A stretch of 64,000 bases of DNA from JAXLRU01 sp046330935 (GTDB lineage: Bacteria; Actinomycetota; Actinomycetes; Actinomycetales; Kineosporiaceae), in assembly GCA_046330935.1 (NCBI GenBank), contig JAXLRU010000004.1, positions 372,001-436,000 of the forward strand, in the 5' to 3' direction. The stretch's first letter is position 1; each line of letters starts with the position of its first letter. The position numbers were made by a program, and so were the translations under genes. Below, piece by piece: positions 7,415 to 16,182 of the stretch. Below the pieces are notes generated by a model. That model made no database searches, had not been told where the DNA came from, and saw only the letters and a list, made by a program, of their open reading frames with translations.

Positions 7415-9415
7415 CGCGTCCCCGCGGGTGCGGCGGCCGCACCGACGGCCACGACGGACAGGCCCTCGGGGTCGGTGGCGAAGCGGCGGACGGCGGACAG
7501 GACGGCGTCGGCGACCTCGTCGGCGTCGGCTCCGGCGCGCTGGACCGCGTGCGCGAGGCGCTCGCCGCCGAACCGCTCCGAGCGGAACCTCGCGCCGGTC
7601 ACACCGCTCGTGCACGCGACCAGGACGGCACCGGGCGGCAGCGGGACGTCGCGCACGGCGGGCGGGGCGCCGTCGGGCACCCCCAGCACCGCCGAGCCCG
7701 ACCACGGCTCGACGCCGCCGTCGGCGTGGCGCACGAGCACCGGCAGGCCGCCCGCGACCGCGACGCGCAGCGCGGGCGGCTGAGCGGGCAGCGCGGGCGG
7801 CTGAGCGGGCAGCGCGGGCGGCTGAGCGGGCAGCGCGGGCGCCCCGGCGGGCAGCGTGCGGGCGTACACGACGCCGCAGGACCGGGCGGCGGCGCCCGAA
7901 TCGAGCAGGGCCTGGTTGAGAGCCCTCCATCAGCGAGCTCGGGTCGAGAGCCTGGGCACTGCAGCTGCGCAGGGTGGCGCGGGCGAGGGCGGTGAGGGCG
8001 GCGGCCTGGACGTCGCGGCCGGTCACCTCGCCCAGGCAGATCGCCCAGCCGCCGTCGCCGGTGCGGTGCACGTCGTAGAACTCCCCGCCACCGTGTCGGG
8101 GGGCAGGTCGTCCAGGGTCGGCGCGGCGTCGTGCGGCCCGGCGGCGGGCAGGGCGCGGGCGGCCACCGTGAGGCCGGGCACCTCGGGCAGGTCGGCGGGG
8201 CGCAGGCACCGGCCGAGGATGCGGCTGACCGCCGTCTGCTGCTCGAGCAGGTCGCGCAGCCGTGCCTCCGTCGCCCTCCGTTCGGTGACGTCGCGCAGGA
8301 CGACGATCCGCGCCGTCCCCGCGACGTCCACCGCCCTGATCGGCGTCACCTGGGCCTCCAGGACCCCGGCGACGCCGGCGGCGGCGTGCCGCTGCCGGCG
8401 AGCGGCCGGGTGAGCAGCGCGGCCCCGAGCGCGCCCGGGCCGGGGGCGTCCTCGGGGGGCCGGGACGGGTCCCACGTCATGGCCAGCGCGGGCACCACGA
8501 CGTCGTGCACCTCCGTCCCCTCGCTGACGTCGAGGGCGAGGACGGGTGCCAGGTGCGGCAGGGCCTCGCCGACGTCGCTGCCCACCCCCACCGAGGGCCG
8601 AGCAGGCGGTCGGCGGCGGGGTTGGTGTCGAGGAGCAGGCCGTCGTCGTCGACCACGAGCACGGCGTCGGGCATCCGGGAGACGACCATCTGCCAGGCGC
8701 CCGGGAGGAGGTCGACCAGTCGCAGCCGGAAGAAGCCCCAGACCAGGACGACGACGGTGACGAGGAAGAGGTAGGCGGCCGGGTCGGGCCATGATGCCGG
8801 GAGCAGCCCGAGGTTGGACAGGATGCTGGCCACGAGCGGCAGCAGGGCCGCGCCGATCATCAACCGGCCGGGGCGCCGGAACGGCCCCGAGACGCGGCTG
8901 AGCCGGCGGACGAGCAGCGCGACGGCGGCGCAGATGACGGCGAACGTGTACGCCATGTGGGGCAGGTACAGGGGGCCGGTGTGCGGCTGGGGGGCGCCGC
9001 CCACGAACTGCTGCAGCACCAGGGTGTCGGGGTAGCTGTGGATCCAGTCGCGGGTGCGGGGCGACGCGAGCAGGCCGAGGACGACGAGCGGCTCCACGAG
9101 CAGCGCGCCCACGAGCACGCGGGCGCGGCCTGCGAGGGTGCCGGTGTACCCGATCACGAACGCCCACAGGCAGGGGGCGATGAAGCAGTAGCCGACGTAC
9201 TTGAGGTCCGACCAGCGCTGGGCCTGCGCGAGGCTGCCGGCGCCGATCTCGTGGGAGTAGGCGACCGTCCAGACGCCCGCGGCGAGCAGGAGCAGCGACA
9301 GGGCCCGGGCACCGCCGGCGCGGCGAACGCGCCAGACGTAGGCGGCCAGCGCGAGGTACGTCAGTGCGGCGACCAGCAGGAGGGCGGCGAGCAGCACCGA
9401 CGGCGACATGCGCAC
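7411..9415 (-). pseudogene. Frameshifted 7TM-PAS-SpoIIE paralogue
   Basis: A second copy of the same architecture, read from ATG 9415 to TGA 7411, but coding sense jumps frame four times. Breaks lie near 8595 (after DRLLGP), near 8390 (before AAGVAGVLEAQV), near 8096 (before GGEFYDVHR) and near 7918 (between LDPSSLMEG and LNQALLDSG). Each segment between breaks aligns in order with the downstream intact protein: 7TM part, PAS, linker, GEFYDV and GEVTGRD, then the C-terminal phosphatase part. The phosphatase end is reduced (ACTSGVTGAR where a YTDGVTE-type motif is expected). Either real decay of a tandem duplicate or repeated indel errors; the many small breaks plus the weakened motif favour decay. 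Confidence 0.8.
7768..7841. repeat. 21-bp tandem repeat inside the pseudogene
   Basis: The 21-bp unit beginning CAGCGCGGGCGG is repeated at 7768-7788, 7789-7809 and 7810-7830, with a partial copy to 7841. On the minus strand it encodes a repeated Pro-Ala-Leu-Pro-Ala-Gln-Pro unit in the decayed phosphatase paralogue. Confidence 0.85.
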
Positions 9416-9540
9416 CCTTCCCCGGCACTCGAGTCGATGGGCCTCGGCTGCGGGGATCTTAACCGGTCATCAGGGTCCGGACCTTGCGAAACGACACTAT
9501 CCGTCGTCTTGCGGTCGCTTTGTGTCGTCCCTTGGTCGCA

Positions 9541-12500
9541 TCAACACGGAACGGACGGCGGGAGGATCCGTTCCGGCCGCCCGGGCATGCCGAAGTGGAA
9601 GCCCTGGGCGAAGTCGCAGCCGATCTCCTGCAGGCGGGCGGCCTGGGCGTCGGTCTCGACGCCCTCGGCCGTGACCCGCATGCCGTGGGCGTGGGCGAGG
9701 TCGACGATCGCCGTGACGACGGCGTCGGAGCGGTCGTCCTTGCCGACCGAGGCCACGAACGAGCGGTCGATCTTCATGAAGTCGAGTTCGAAGCGCTGCA
9801 GGTAGGCCAGCGCCGAGTAGCCCGTGCCGAAGTCGTCGATCCCCACGGGCACGCCCGAGCTCATCAGCCGGCGCAGGTAGGACTCCCCGCCCGGCAGCGC
9901 CCCCAGGAAGCTGTGCTCGGTGAGCTCGACCTTCAGCCGGTCGGTGGTGACCCGGCCCGTGCGCAGCGCCTCGAGGATCCGGCGCGAGACCTTGGGGTGC
10001 TCCATCGACCGCGCCGAGACGTTGATCGCCAGCCAGGGCTGCGGGCGCCCCGGCGGGGGCGTCCCCCAACGGGGCAGCTCGTTGAGCGCCTGTTCGATCA
10101 CCCAGCAGTCGACCTCGACGACCAGCCCCGTGTCCTCGGCGACGTCGATGAACTCCTCGGGCCCGAGCAGCCGGCCGTCGGCCTCGCGCAGCCGCACGAG
10201 CGCCTCGGCCCCGACCACCTCGCCCGTGTCGAGTTCCACGATCGGCTGGTACTCCAGCTCCAGCCGACCCTCGTCCAGGGCCAGCCGCAGGCGACGCTCC
10301 GCGAGGTGACGGGCCTGGGCGCGCGCCCGGAGCACGTCGTCGAACACCACGTAGCGGTCGCGGCCGGAGTCCTTCGCCCGGTACAGCGCGAGGTCGGCCT
10401 CGCGCAGGAGGTCGCTGACGTCGACCCGGCGCCCGCTCGTCGACGTCACGCCCACGCTGGCGGGGCACACGAGCATCTCCCCCGACTCGGGCAGCACGTA
10501 GGGCGCGCGCAGCGCGTCGACCACGGCCTGGGCGAGCCGGCGCACCTGCAGCCAGCCGAGACCCGGGCGCGGGACGACGACGAACTCGTCGCCGCCCATC
10601 CGTGCGGTGATGCTGCCCTCGGGAGCAACGCTCGTGATCCGCCGCGCGGCCTCCACGAGCAGCCTGTCGCCGACGGCGTGACCGAGGCTGTCGTTGACGG
10701 TCTTGAACCGGTCGAGGTCGAGCAGCAGGACGGCGACGTCGCGGCTCGGGTCGGCCAGCAGCGCCGTCATCGCCTTGTCGAACGCGAGCCGGTTGCCGAG
10801 GCCGGTGACGGCGTCGGTCGCGGACAGCTGCTCGAGCAGGTCGCGGTCGCTGACCTGACGGGTGACGTCGACGGTCGCCCCGCAGACCGCGCGAGGGCTG
10901 CCGTCGACGGCCGCCACGACCGTCGACCACGACTGCACGTGCCGGACCACGCCGTCCGCGCCGATGATCCGGAAGTTCTCGACGGCGCCGCCGTCGCGGT
11001 CGGCCGCCAGCACGTCGAGCCGGCGCACCCGGTCGACGTCCTCGGGGTGCACGAAGCCGTGCCAGACGTCGAGCGTGGGCTCCAGCTCGCCCGGCTCCAA
11101 CCCGACGATGCGGTACATCTCGGGCGACCAGACCAGGCGGTCGGCCTCGGGGTGCCACTCCCACACGCCCAGGCCGGTGAGCTCCTGCGCCGCGCGCAGC
11201 CCGGCGAGGCTGTTGCGCAGCACGGCGGCGTCCTGCTCGCGCTCGGTGACGTCGACCAGCGCGCCCCACGCCCCGACCAGCCCGCCCCGCGCGTCCCGGC
11301 GCGCCTCGCCCCAGGCGTAGAAGCGCCGCGGCTCGCCGTCGGCAAGGACCACCCGGAAGGACCCCGCCGCACCCTCGCCCTGCTCGACCAGCGCCACCGT
11401 GTCGTCGAACCGGCGCTGCTCGTCCTCGGGGAGCATGCTGCGGATCAGGTCGAGCTCCACCGTGCCCGAGGCGGGCAGCCCCAGCAGCTTGGCCACGGGC
11501 TCCGACCACGTGACCTCGTTGCTCGCGGCGTCCCACTCCCACAGGCCGAGACCGGCCGGGGTGGGGATCGAGGGGATCACCGGGAGCGTGCCCGTCAGCG
11601 GGACGGCGGCGTCGAAGCGGGGCGTCGCGTAGGACGCCTCGTCGCTCCAGGCCGGGCGGAGGGCGTCGGCGTCGCCGAGCAGCCGCAGCGACGCGGCGGG
11701 GTCGGTGGTGAGGTCGATGGCCAGCGCGGCCGGCTGCCCCGGTTCGCCGGGGGCCGACCACGCCGTGACGTCGCCGTCGTCGCGGCCGTGCGGGTCGGTG
11801 CCGGGGAACGTGTCCGCGTCCGGCTCCGGCGGGTGCGGGGCCCGGGTGCGGGGCGAGGGGGGGATCCAGCCGCGGACGTCGGCCGCGCGCGCGTCGTCGT
11901 CGCCCTGGGCGCGGTGCCGCCCGGCCTCGTGCCGCTGCGTCGCGGGCCCCGCGGCACCGTCGCGCTCGGGCACGGCCTCGAGGGCGGCGGTGAGGTCGGC
12001 GAGGCTCAGCGGTTGCGTGACGGGCAGGACGGCGGTGGTCAGCACGGCGGCGGCCGTGCCCGCGAGCAGGACGACGGCCTGCTCGTCGGTCTCGTCGAAC
12101 CAGTCGGGGACGGGCGCCGACAGCACCACGACCCCCAGGCAGTGCTCGGCGTGCACCAGCGGCACCGCGAGCACCGAGCCGCCCATCGGCAGCGGGCCGG
12201 ACCCCGGCGGAGAGGCCGAGGGGACCGGCGGGTGCGCGACGCGCGGGATGCCGCCGGTGCGGGGCACCGCGGTGATGGGCCCGAACAGCGGGTCGTCCGG
12301 ATCGGGTTCGAGGTCGGTCTCGTCCTCACCCGGGAACAGCGCCGGGACGGCGTCGTCGAACGCCGGGACGACGTGCAGCGGGGCCGCCGGGGGGACGTCG
12401 TCGACGCGGACCGGCGCGAGGTCGGCCAGCGCGCGGATGGCGGCGGAGTCGAGATCGGCGGGGGCGACGGCGGCGCAGACCTCGCCCGCGCTCCAGTGCA

Positions 12501-12705
12501 GGGAGTCGCCGTCGCGCAGGGCCACCCGGGCGGGCGCGTCGACGAGCCCGGAGACGCTGCGCACGAACTCGGCGAGCACCGCCTCGGCACCCCCGCGCGC
12601 GGCGCGGAGCCTGCCCTGGGCCTCGACGAGCGACCCGATCCACGACCGGATCGCGACGTCGGCGCCCCCCTGCCGGTTCCGCCCGGTCCGCAACGACGTC
12701 ACCAC
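9541..12705 (-). CDS. GAF-PAS-PAS-GGDEF-EAL cyclic-di-GMP enzyme
   Basis: 1054 residues, cytoplasmic (no membrane segment). The GTG start follows a GGGAG ribosome binding site. A GAF-like region spans about 15-210, then a polar linker rich in Pro, Asp and Arg. Two PAS_3-type domains follow (GLWEWDAASNEVTW and GVWEWHPEADRLVWSPEMY). The GGDEF domain has LLLDLDRFKTVNDSLGH and an intact active loop (RMGGDEF). The EAL domain has EALVR, INVSAR, ELTEHS, IDDFGTGYS, KIDRSFV and AEGVET, all expected for an active phosphodiesterase. Both activities look possible; the net direction is presumably set by the sensory domains. A PilZ domain lies 5 kb away. Confidence 0.93.
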   Translation of the reverse strand: MVTSLRTGRNRQGGADVAIRSWIGSLVEAQGRLRAARGGAEAVLAEFVRSVSGLVDAPARVALRDGDSLHWSAGEVCAAVAPADLDSAAIRALADLAPVRVDDVPPAAPLHVVPAFDDAVPALFPGEDETDLEPDPDDPLFGPITAVPRTGGIPRVAHPPVPSASPPGSGPLPMGGSVLAVPLVHAEHCLGVVVLSAPVPDWFDETDEQAVVLLAGTAAAVLTTAVLPVTQPLSLADLTAALEAVPERDGAAGPATQRHEAGRHRAQGDDDARAADVRGWIPPSPRTRAPHPPEPDADTFPGTDPHGRDDGDVTAWSAPGEPGQPAALAIDLTTDPAASLRLLGDADALRPAWSDEASYATPRFDAAVPLTGTLPVIPSIPTPAGLGLWEWDAASNEVTWSEPVAKLLGLPASGTVELDLIRSMLPEDEQRRFDDTVALVEQGEGAAGSFRVVLADGEPRRFYAWGEARRDARGGLVGAWGALVDVTEREQDAAVLRNSLAGLRAAQELTGLGVWEWHPEADRLVWSPEMYRIVGLEPGELEPTLDVWHGFVHPEDVDRVRRLDVLAADRDGGAVENFRIIGADGVVRHVQSWSTVVAAVDGSPRAVCGATVDVTRQVSDRDLLEQLSATDAVTGLGNRLAFDKAMTALLADPSRDVAVLLLDLDRFKTVNDSLGHAVGDRLLVEAARRITSVAPEGSITARMGGDEFVVVPRPGLGWLQVRRLAQAVVDALRAPYVLPESGEMLVCPASVGVTSTSGRRVDVSDLLREADLALYRAKDSGRDRYVVFDDVLRARAQARHLAERRLRLALDEGRLELEYQPIVELDTGEVVGAEALVRLREADGRLLGPEEFIDVAEDTGLVVEVDCWVIEQALNELPRWGTPPPGRPQPWLAINVSARSMEHPKVSRRILEALRTGRVTTDRLKVELTEHSFLGALPGGESYLRRLMSSGVPVGIDDFGTGYSALAYLQRFELDFMKIDRSFVASVGKDDRSDAVVTAIVDLAHAHGMRVTAEGVETDAQAARLQEIGCDFAQGFHFGMPGRPERILPPSVPC

Positions 12706-12795
12706 CGCTCCCGTCGGTCGACGACTGTGATCCGCCCACGACCGTGAGGCACCTGCGGCTGCAGGGATGCGCGGGCCGGCGCGACGGGCGACGGC

Positions 12796-12814
12796 CCGCC
12801 GCGAACCGCGGCGG
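12796..12814. terminator. Short hairpin after the FMN-binding-family gene
   Basis: CCGCCGCG-AAC-CGCGGCGG, an 8-bp perfect stem, about 105 bp beyond the stop of the minus-strand gene ending at 12920. It may end that transcript before the GGDEF-EAL gene. No T-tract. Confidence 0.4.
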
Positions 12815-12919
12815 CGACGACGACCGCCCCGTCAGCATGCCCCTTCGGCACGGGCGGCGCGAGCACTTCGTCCACACCCGACCCCCGCGGCGGGTCGTCC
12901 ACCGCGGCCGGGCGGCCGA

Positions 12920-13387
12920 TCAGAGCTGGGGTTCGGTGCCCGTCCGGGTGCGCGCGACGACGAACCGTCGGCCTGTCACCTCGTCGGGGACGATCCGGAC
13001 GAACCGCCCCTTCGGCGCCGAGTTCCAGGGGAACAGCGGCAGATTCTCGGCCTCGTAGATGTCGTCGTAGCGGTCGATGATCTCGGCGTCACCCTTGACC
13101 ACGACGCTCCAGGCCTGGCCCTCGGCCGGGTGGTACCCGTCGATCTCGAAGGCCACCCGCCCGGCGAGGACGACCTCGACGAGCTTGGTCCCCTCGGCGG
13201 TGCGGAAGACGATCGAGCGACCGTCCACCGCGAAGTTGATCGGGAAGATGTCGACCTCGCCGGACACCGCCACGGCGAGCCGGCCGACCTCGACCTCGGC
13301 GAGGAGCGAGAAGCACTCCTCGTCGCTGAGCACCTCGATCGCGCCGGAGACCTCGTTGCCCGCCGCGTGTGCAGTCGTCGCATCCAT
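12920..13387 (-). CDS. Pyridoxamine 5'-phosphate oxidase-family FMN-binding protein
   Basis: 155 residues from the ATG at 13387. The pattern of a split-barrel flavin-binding protein of the Pyridox_ox_2 type is clear: LSDEECFSLLAEVEVGRLAV, then VDIFPINFAVDGRSIVFRTAEGTKL, then VAFEIDGYHPAEGQAWSVVVKGDAEII. Many actinobacterial relatives bind FMN, F420 or heme and are induced by stress; the substrate is unknown. It stands alone, 78 bp downstream of the end of the tetR-type gene on the same strand. Confidence 0.85.
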   Translation of the reverse strand: MDATTAHAAGNEVSGAIEVLSDEECFSLLAEVEVGRLAVAVSGEVDIFPINFAVDGRSIVFRTAEGTKLVEVVLAGRVAFEIDGYHPAEGQAWSVVVKGDAEIIDRYDDIYEAENLPLFPWNSAPKGRFVRIVPDEVTGRRFVVARTRTGTEPQL

Positions 13388-13465
13388 GGATTCAGAGTCG
13401 CAGCCCGGCGACCCGCGCGCGAGGCCCTACGTCCTCGCCGTGCGCCGTGTCGTCGCCACGCGGCG

Positions 13466-14137
13466 TCACCTGGCCGCGCCGGTCAGCGCAGTGACGAGCA
13501 GGTCGGTGTGCCGGTCCTGGCCCGGCCAGGCGTGACCGGGCCGCCCGACGCGCAGGGTGACCAGGCCGTGCAGGGCCGTCCACAGGGCGAGCGCCGCCTG
13601 CGCCGGGTCCGCCGGTGCGGGGCGCAGGTCCGACAGCGCGTCGGCGAAGGTCGACAGCAGCACCGAGGAGGCGCTGAAGGAGCGGTCGTCCTCGCGGGCG
13701 AGCGTGCGCATGACGGGCCCGCCGTAGAGGTGGGTGTAGGCGCCGGGGTAGGTGAGGCCCCAGCGGACGTAGGCGCGGGCCGCGGCGCGGATGCGCGCGC
13801 CGTCGGTGCCGGCGCGACCGCCGGGGCGGGAGGCGGCGCGGGCGACGGCGTCCTCCAGGCCCGCCTGGTGCTCGGCGGCCAGCGCGAGCATGAGGTCCTC
13901 GAGCTGGGCGAAGTGGGCGTAGACGCTCGGCGCGGCCACCCCGGCCTCGCGGGCCACCCCCCGCAGGCTGATCTCGGCCCAGGCGCCGCCGGAGGAGAGC
14001 AGGCGGTCGGCGGCGTCGAGCAGTTCCTCGCGCAGCCGGGCGCCCTCGCCGCGGGGGTTGGGCGTGCGCCGCGGGGGCGCGGGCTCCTCGACCACCCTCA
14101 GGTCGAGCGCCTCCTCGCCGGCAGTGGTGCGCGCCAT
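13466..14137 (-). CDS. TetR/AcrR-family transcriptional regulator
   Basis: 223 residues. About 30 N-terminal residues precede a TetR helix-turn-helix: LREELLDAADRLLSSGG, then ISLRGVAREAGVAAPSVYAHF. The C-terminal part (VRWGLTYPGAYTHLYGGPVM, LALWTALHGLVTLRVG) resembles the TetR_C_33/WHG ligand domain. It is divergent from the SDR gene, whose promoter it probably controls; the shared 209-bp intergenic region holds the likely operator. The ligand is unknown. Confidence 0.88.
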   Translation of the reverse strand: MARTTAGEEALDLRVVEEPAPPRRTPNPRGEGARLREELLDAADRLLSSGGAWAEISLRGVAREAGVAAPSVYAHFAQLEDLMLALAAEHQAGLEDAVARAASRPGGRAGTDGARIRAAARAYVRWGLTYPGAYTHLYGGPVMRTLAREDDRSFSASSVLLSTFADALSDLRPAPADPAQAALALWTALHGLVTLRVGRPGHAWPGQDRHTDLLVTALTGAAR

Positions 14138-14183
14138 GGCCCCTCCTTCCCGGCGTGACCCTCGCCCACGCCGACATGATCAC

Positions 14184-14214
14184 CACTATGTGACCTTGCG
14201 TAGTCTGTCATAAG
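14184..14214. promoter_or_regulatory. Candidate tetR promoter/operator in divergent intergenic region
   Basis: On the minus strand ATGACA (-35-like) and CATAGT (-10-like), 15 bp apart, precede tetR by about 45 bp. TGAC (14191-14194) and GTCA (14207-14210) form weak dyad arms over the same stretch. It is the most A/T-rich part of the divergent region. Confidence 0.3.
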
Positions 14215-14346
14215 CGGTGCGTTCTCCCGCAAGGGTTCGCGAAAGGGTCGACACGTCCGGCTCACCCCTGTTTTCCCCGAGACCTGACGGCGATCGCCTG
14301 CAAGGCTGGGAGCGGCAGCGACGGCCGCGCCGCGAGGAGGTCCCCC

Positions 14347-15174
14347 GTGCTCATCCACGACCCCGTCCTGATCACCGGGTGCAGCAGCGGCATCGGCCGC
14401 GCCAGCGCGACCGCGCTCCTCGAGGCCGGCTTCACCGTCTACGCCACCGCGCGCAAGCCGAAGGTGCTGCGCGACCTCGCCGACGCCGGCGCACACACCC
14501 TCGCCCTCGACGTCACCGACGAGGCGTCCATGGCCGCCGCCGTCGCGCACGTCGAGGCCCGGCACGGTCACGTCGGCGCCCTGGTCAACAACGCCGGGTA
14601 CGGCGCCTACGGGCCGATCGAGGAGGTCCCGCTCGACGCCGTCCGCCGGCAGTTCGAGACCAACCTGTTCGGCCTCGGCCGCTTGTGCCAGCTGGTCCTG
14701 CCCGGCATGCGCGCCGCCGGGCGCGGCCGGATCGTCAACATCGGGTCCATGGGCGGGCGCGCCACGTTCCCCACCGGCGGCTGGTACCACGCGAGCAAGT
14801 ACGCCGTGGAGGCGCTGTCCGACGCGCTTCGGATTGAGGTGGCGCCGTTCGGCGTCGACGTCGTGCTCGTCGAGCCGGGGCTGATCCGCACGTCCTTCGA
14901 GGACGTCGCCGGGGCGGGCCTGGAGGCTCAGGTCGACGGCCCCTACGGCCCGCTGCGGCAGACCTCGCGGGAGGTCACCGCCCGCAACTACGCGGGACGT
15001 GGCGCCGTGGGTCCCGAGGCGGTGGCGGCCGTCGTCGTCGAGTCGCTCTCCTCCGGCCACCCGCGCTCGCGCTACGTCATCACGCCGCAGGCGCGGGCCA
15101 TCCTCCAGATGCGGCGCCTGGCCGGGGACCGCGTGTGGGACGCGACGCTGCGCAAGATCTACCGCTGGGCCTGA
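14347..15174 (+). CDS. Short-chain dehydrogenase/reductase
   Basis: 275 residues. GTG start, with GAGGAGG about 6 bases upstream. Classical SDR features: cofactor loop TGCSSGIG (residues 10-17), NNAG (81-84), and catalytic Ser134, Tyr147 and Lys151 (YHASK). ATARK after the second strand favours NADP(H). The downstream half (VEPGLIRTSFEDVA) resembles retinol- or steroid-dehydrogenase-like SDRs that act on hydrophobic alcohols or ketones; the substrate is not predictable. It is divergent from the TetR-family regulator, its probable repressor. Confidence 0.9.
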   Translation: MLIHDPVLITGCSSGIGRASATALLEAGFTVYATARKPKVLRDLADAGAHTLALDVTDEASMAAAVAHVEARHGHVGALVNNAGYGAYGPIEEVPLDAVRRQFETNLFGLGRLCQLVLPGMRAAGRGRIVNIGSMGGRATFPTGGWYHASKYAVEALSDALRIEVAPFGVDVVLVEPGLIRTSFEDVAGAGLEAQVDGPYGPLRQTSREVTARNYAGRGAVGPEAVAAVVVESLSSGHPRSRYVITPQARAILQMRRLAGDRVWDATLRKIYRWA

Positions 15175-15183
15175 TCGCCCGGC

Positions 15184-15546
15184 TCAGCCCCAGCCGAGCT
15201 CGTGCAGGCGGTCGTCGTCGATGCCGAAGTGGTGGGCGATCTCGTGGACCACCGTCACCGCCACCTCCTCGACGACGTCCTCGCGGGTGTGGCACATGCG
15301 CAGGGTCGGGCCGCGGTAGATGAAGATCCGGTCGGGCAGGACGACGGTGTCCCAGCCCGTGCGCTCGGTCAGCGGCACGCCGTCGTAGAGGCCCAACAGC
15401 TCGCCGTGCTCGCCGAGGACGTCCGGGCCCGGCTCGTCCTCCACGAGGATCACCACGTTGCGCATCATCGCCGTCAGCTCGGGCGGGATGGTGTCGAGCG
15501 CGTCGGCGACGGCGCCCTCGAAGTCCTGCCGGGTCATCTCGACCAT
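15184..15546 (-). CDS. Small zincin-like metallopeptidase-family protein
   Basis: 120 residues from the ATG at 15546, preceded by GGGGGAGA; longer in-frame starts would add non-conserved, low-complexity sequence. The motif HEIAHHFGID supplies HExxH at 101-105 plus a following Asp, typical of the small actinobacterial metallopeptidase family PF06262 (minimal zincins of unknown substrate). IPPELTAMMRNVVILVEDEP and DRIFIYRGPTLRMC are also typical. It converges on the SDR gene with 9 bp between stops. Confidence 0.85.
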   Translation of the reverse strand: MVEMTRQDFEGAVADALDTIPPELTAMMRNVVILVEDEPGPDVLGEHGELLGLYDGVPLTERTGWDTVVLPDRIFIYRGPTLRMCHTREDVVEEVAVTVVHEIAHHFGIDDDRLHELGWG

Positions 15547-15707
15547 GCGCGCAGTCTCCCCCAGGCTCGCCTCGCGCGCCCGGCTGCGGCGCACCTGCGA
15601 CCCCCGGCGCGCGGCGGCCGCGGCGCCTCGGTGCGCGTCCCCGAACCTGCCTCCCTCGCCCCCACCCCACCCCTGACCTGGAGCGATTCCCCCCGCCGCT
15701 ATCGACT

Positions 15708-15737
15708 TTGGAGGATCGCCACCCCACCCCCTATGCT
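15708..15737 (+). promoter_or_regulatory. Probable promoter of the tRNA cluster
   Basis: TTGGAG (15708-15713) and TATGCT (15732-15737) are spaced 18 bp apart and end 41 bp before tRNA-Glu. Both resemble housekeeping sigma hexamers and the position suits a tRNA operon promoter. Confidence 0.5.
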
Positions 15738-15778
15738 TATCGACGTCCCCAGCGGAACGGGCGCCACAAGGGTGTCCA

Positions 15779-15851
15779 GCCCTCATCGTTTAGTGGCCTA
15801 GGACGCCGCCCTTTCAAGGCGGTAGCACGGGTTCGAATCCCGTTGGGGGCA
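15779..15851 (+). tRNA. tRNA-Glu (anticodon UUC)
   Basis: Acceptor arms GCCCTCA and TGGGGGC pair with a G-T wobble and leave discriminator A. The anticodon stem is CCGCC/GGCGG around the loop CTTTCAA, anticodon TTC at 15813-15815. The T-arm contains GGTTCGAATCC. CCA is not encoded. Confidence 0.97.
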
Positions 15852-15869
15852 CGGTCTTGCGACCAGCAA

Positions 15870-15943
15870 GGCCCCGTAGCGCAGTTGGTTAGCGCGCCGC
15901 CCTGTCACGGCGGAGGTCGCGGGTTCGAGTCCCGTCGGGGTCG
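15870..15943 (+). tRNA. tRNA-Asp (anticodon GUC)
   Basis: Acceptor arms GGCCCCG and CGGGGTC with discriminator G. The anticodon stem is CCGCC/GGCGG around the loop CTGTCAC, anticodon GTC at 15904-15906. T-arm GGGTTCGAGTCCC. CCA is not encoded. It lies 18 bp after tRNA-Glu. Confidence 0.97.
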
Positions 15944-15947
15944 CTTA

Positions 15948-15975
15948 GGCCCGGTCCACTTCGGTGGTCCGGGCC
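15948..15975 (+). other. UUCG-capped hairpin between tRNA-Asp and tRNA-Phe
   Basis: GGCCCGGTCCAC and GTGGTCCGGGCC form a 12-bp stem with one T-T mismatch, closed by a TTCG tetraloop. It fills almost the whole spacer between the two tRNAs. It could be an attenuating terminator or a processing signal. Confidence 0.7.
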
Positions 15976-15978
15976 AAC

Positions 15979-16055
15979 GGCCAGGTAGCTCAGTTGGTAC
16001 GAGCGTCCGACTGAAAATCGGAAGGTCGGCGGTTCGACCCCGCCCCTGGCCACCA
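15979..16055 (+). tRNA. tRNA-Phe (anticodon GAA), CCA encoded
   Basis: Acceptor arms GGCCAGG and CCTGGCC, discriminator A, then an encoded CCA at 16053-16055. The anticodon stem TCCGA/TCGGA encloses CTGAAAA with anticodon GAA. T-arm GGCGGTTCGACCCCGCC. It is the only one of the three tRNAs with a genomic CCA. Confidence 0.96.
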
Positions 16056-16058
16056 CCC

Positions 16059-16094
16059 CGACCTGCGGAGATCCTCCGCAGGTCGTCGCGTTTT
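16059..16094 (+). terminator. Terminator of the tRNA cluster
   Basis: CGACCTGCGGAG-ATC-CTCCGCAGGTCG, a perfect 12-bp stem starting 4 bp after tRNA-Phe, followed by TCGCGTTTT. This is one of the few T-tract terminators in the window. Confidence 0.85.
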
Positions 16095-16182
16095 GCGCCG
16101 GGGCCCCCTCGGGCCCGCGTTACCATCCTCCGCGGGGCACGTCCCGCGGATGGGGGCCTGCGCAGCTCGGAGAGGACCACGC

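Noticed and set aside
9484..12747. Plus-strand open frame of over 1,000 codons opposite the GGDEF-EAL gene
   Set aside because: Antisense shadow of a protein with complete GGDEF and EAL motifs; no ribosome binding site or recognisable fold.
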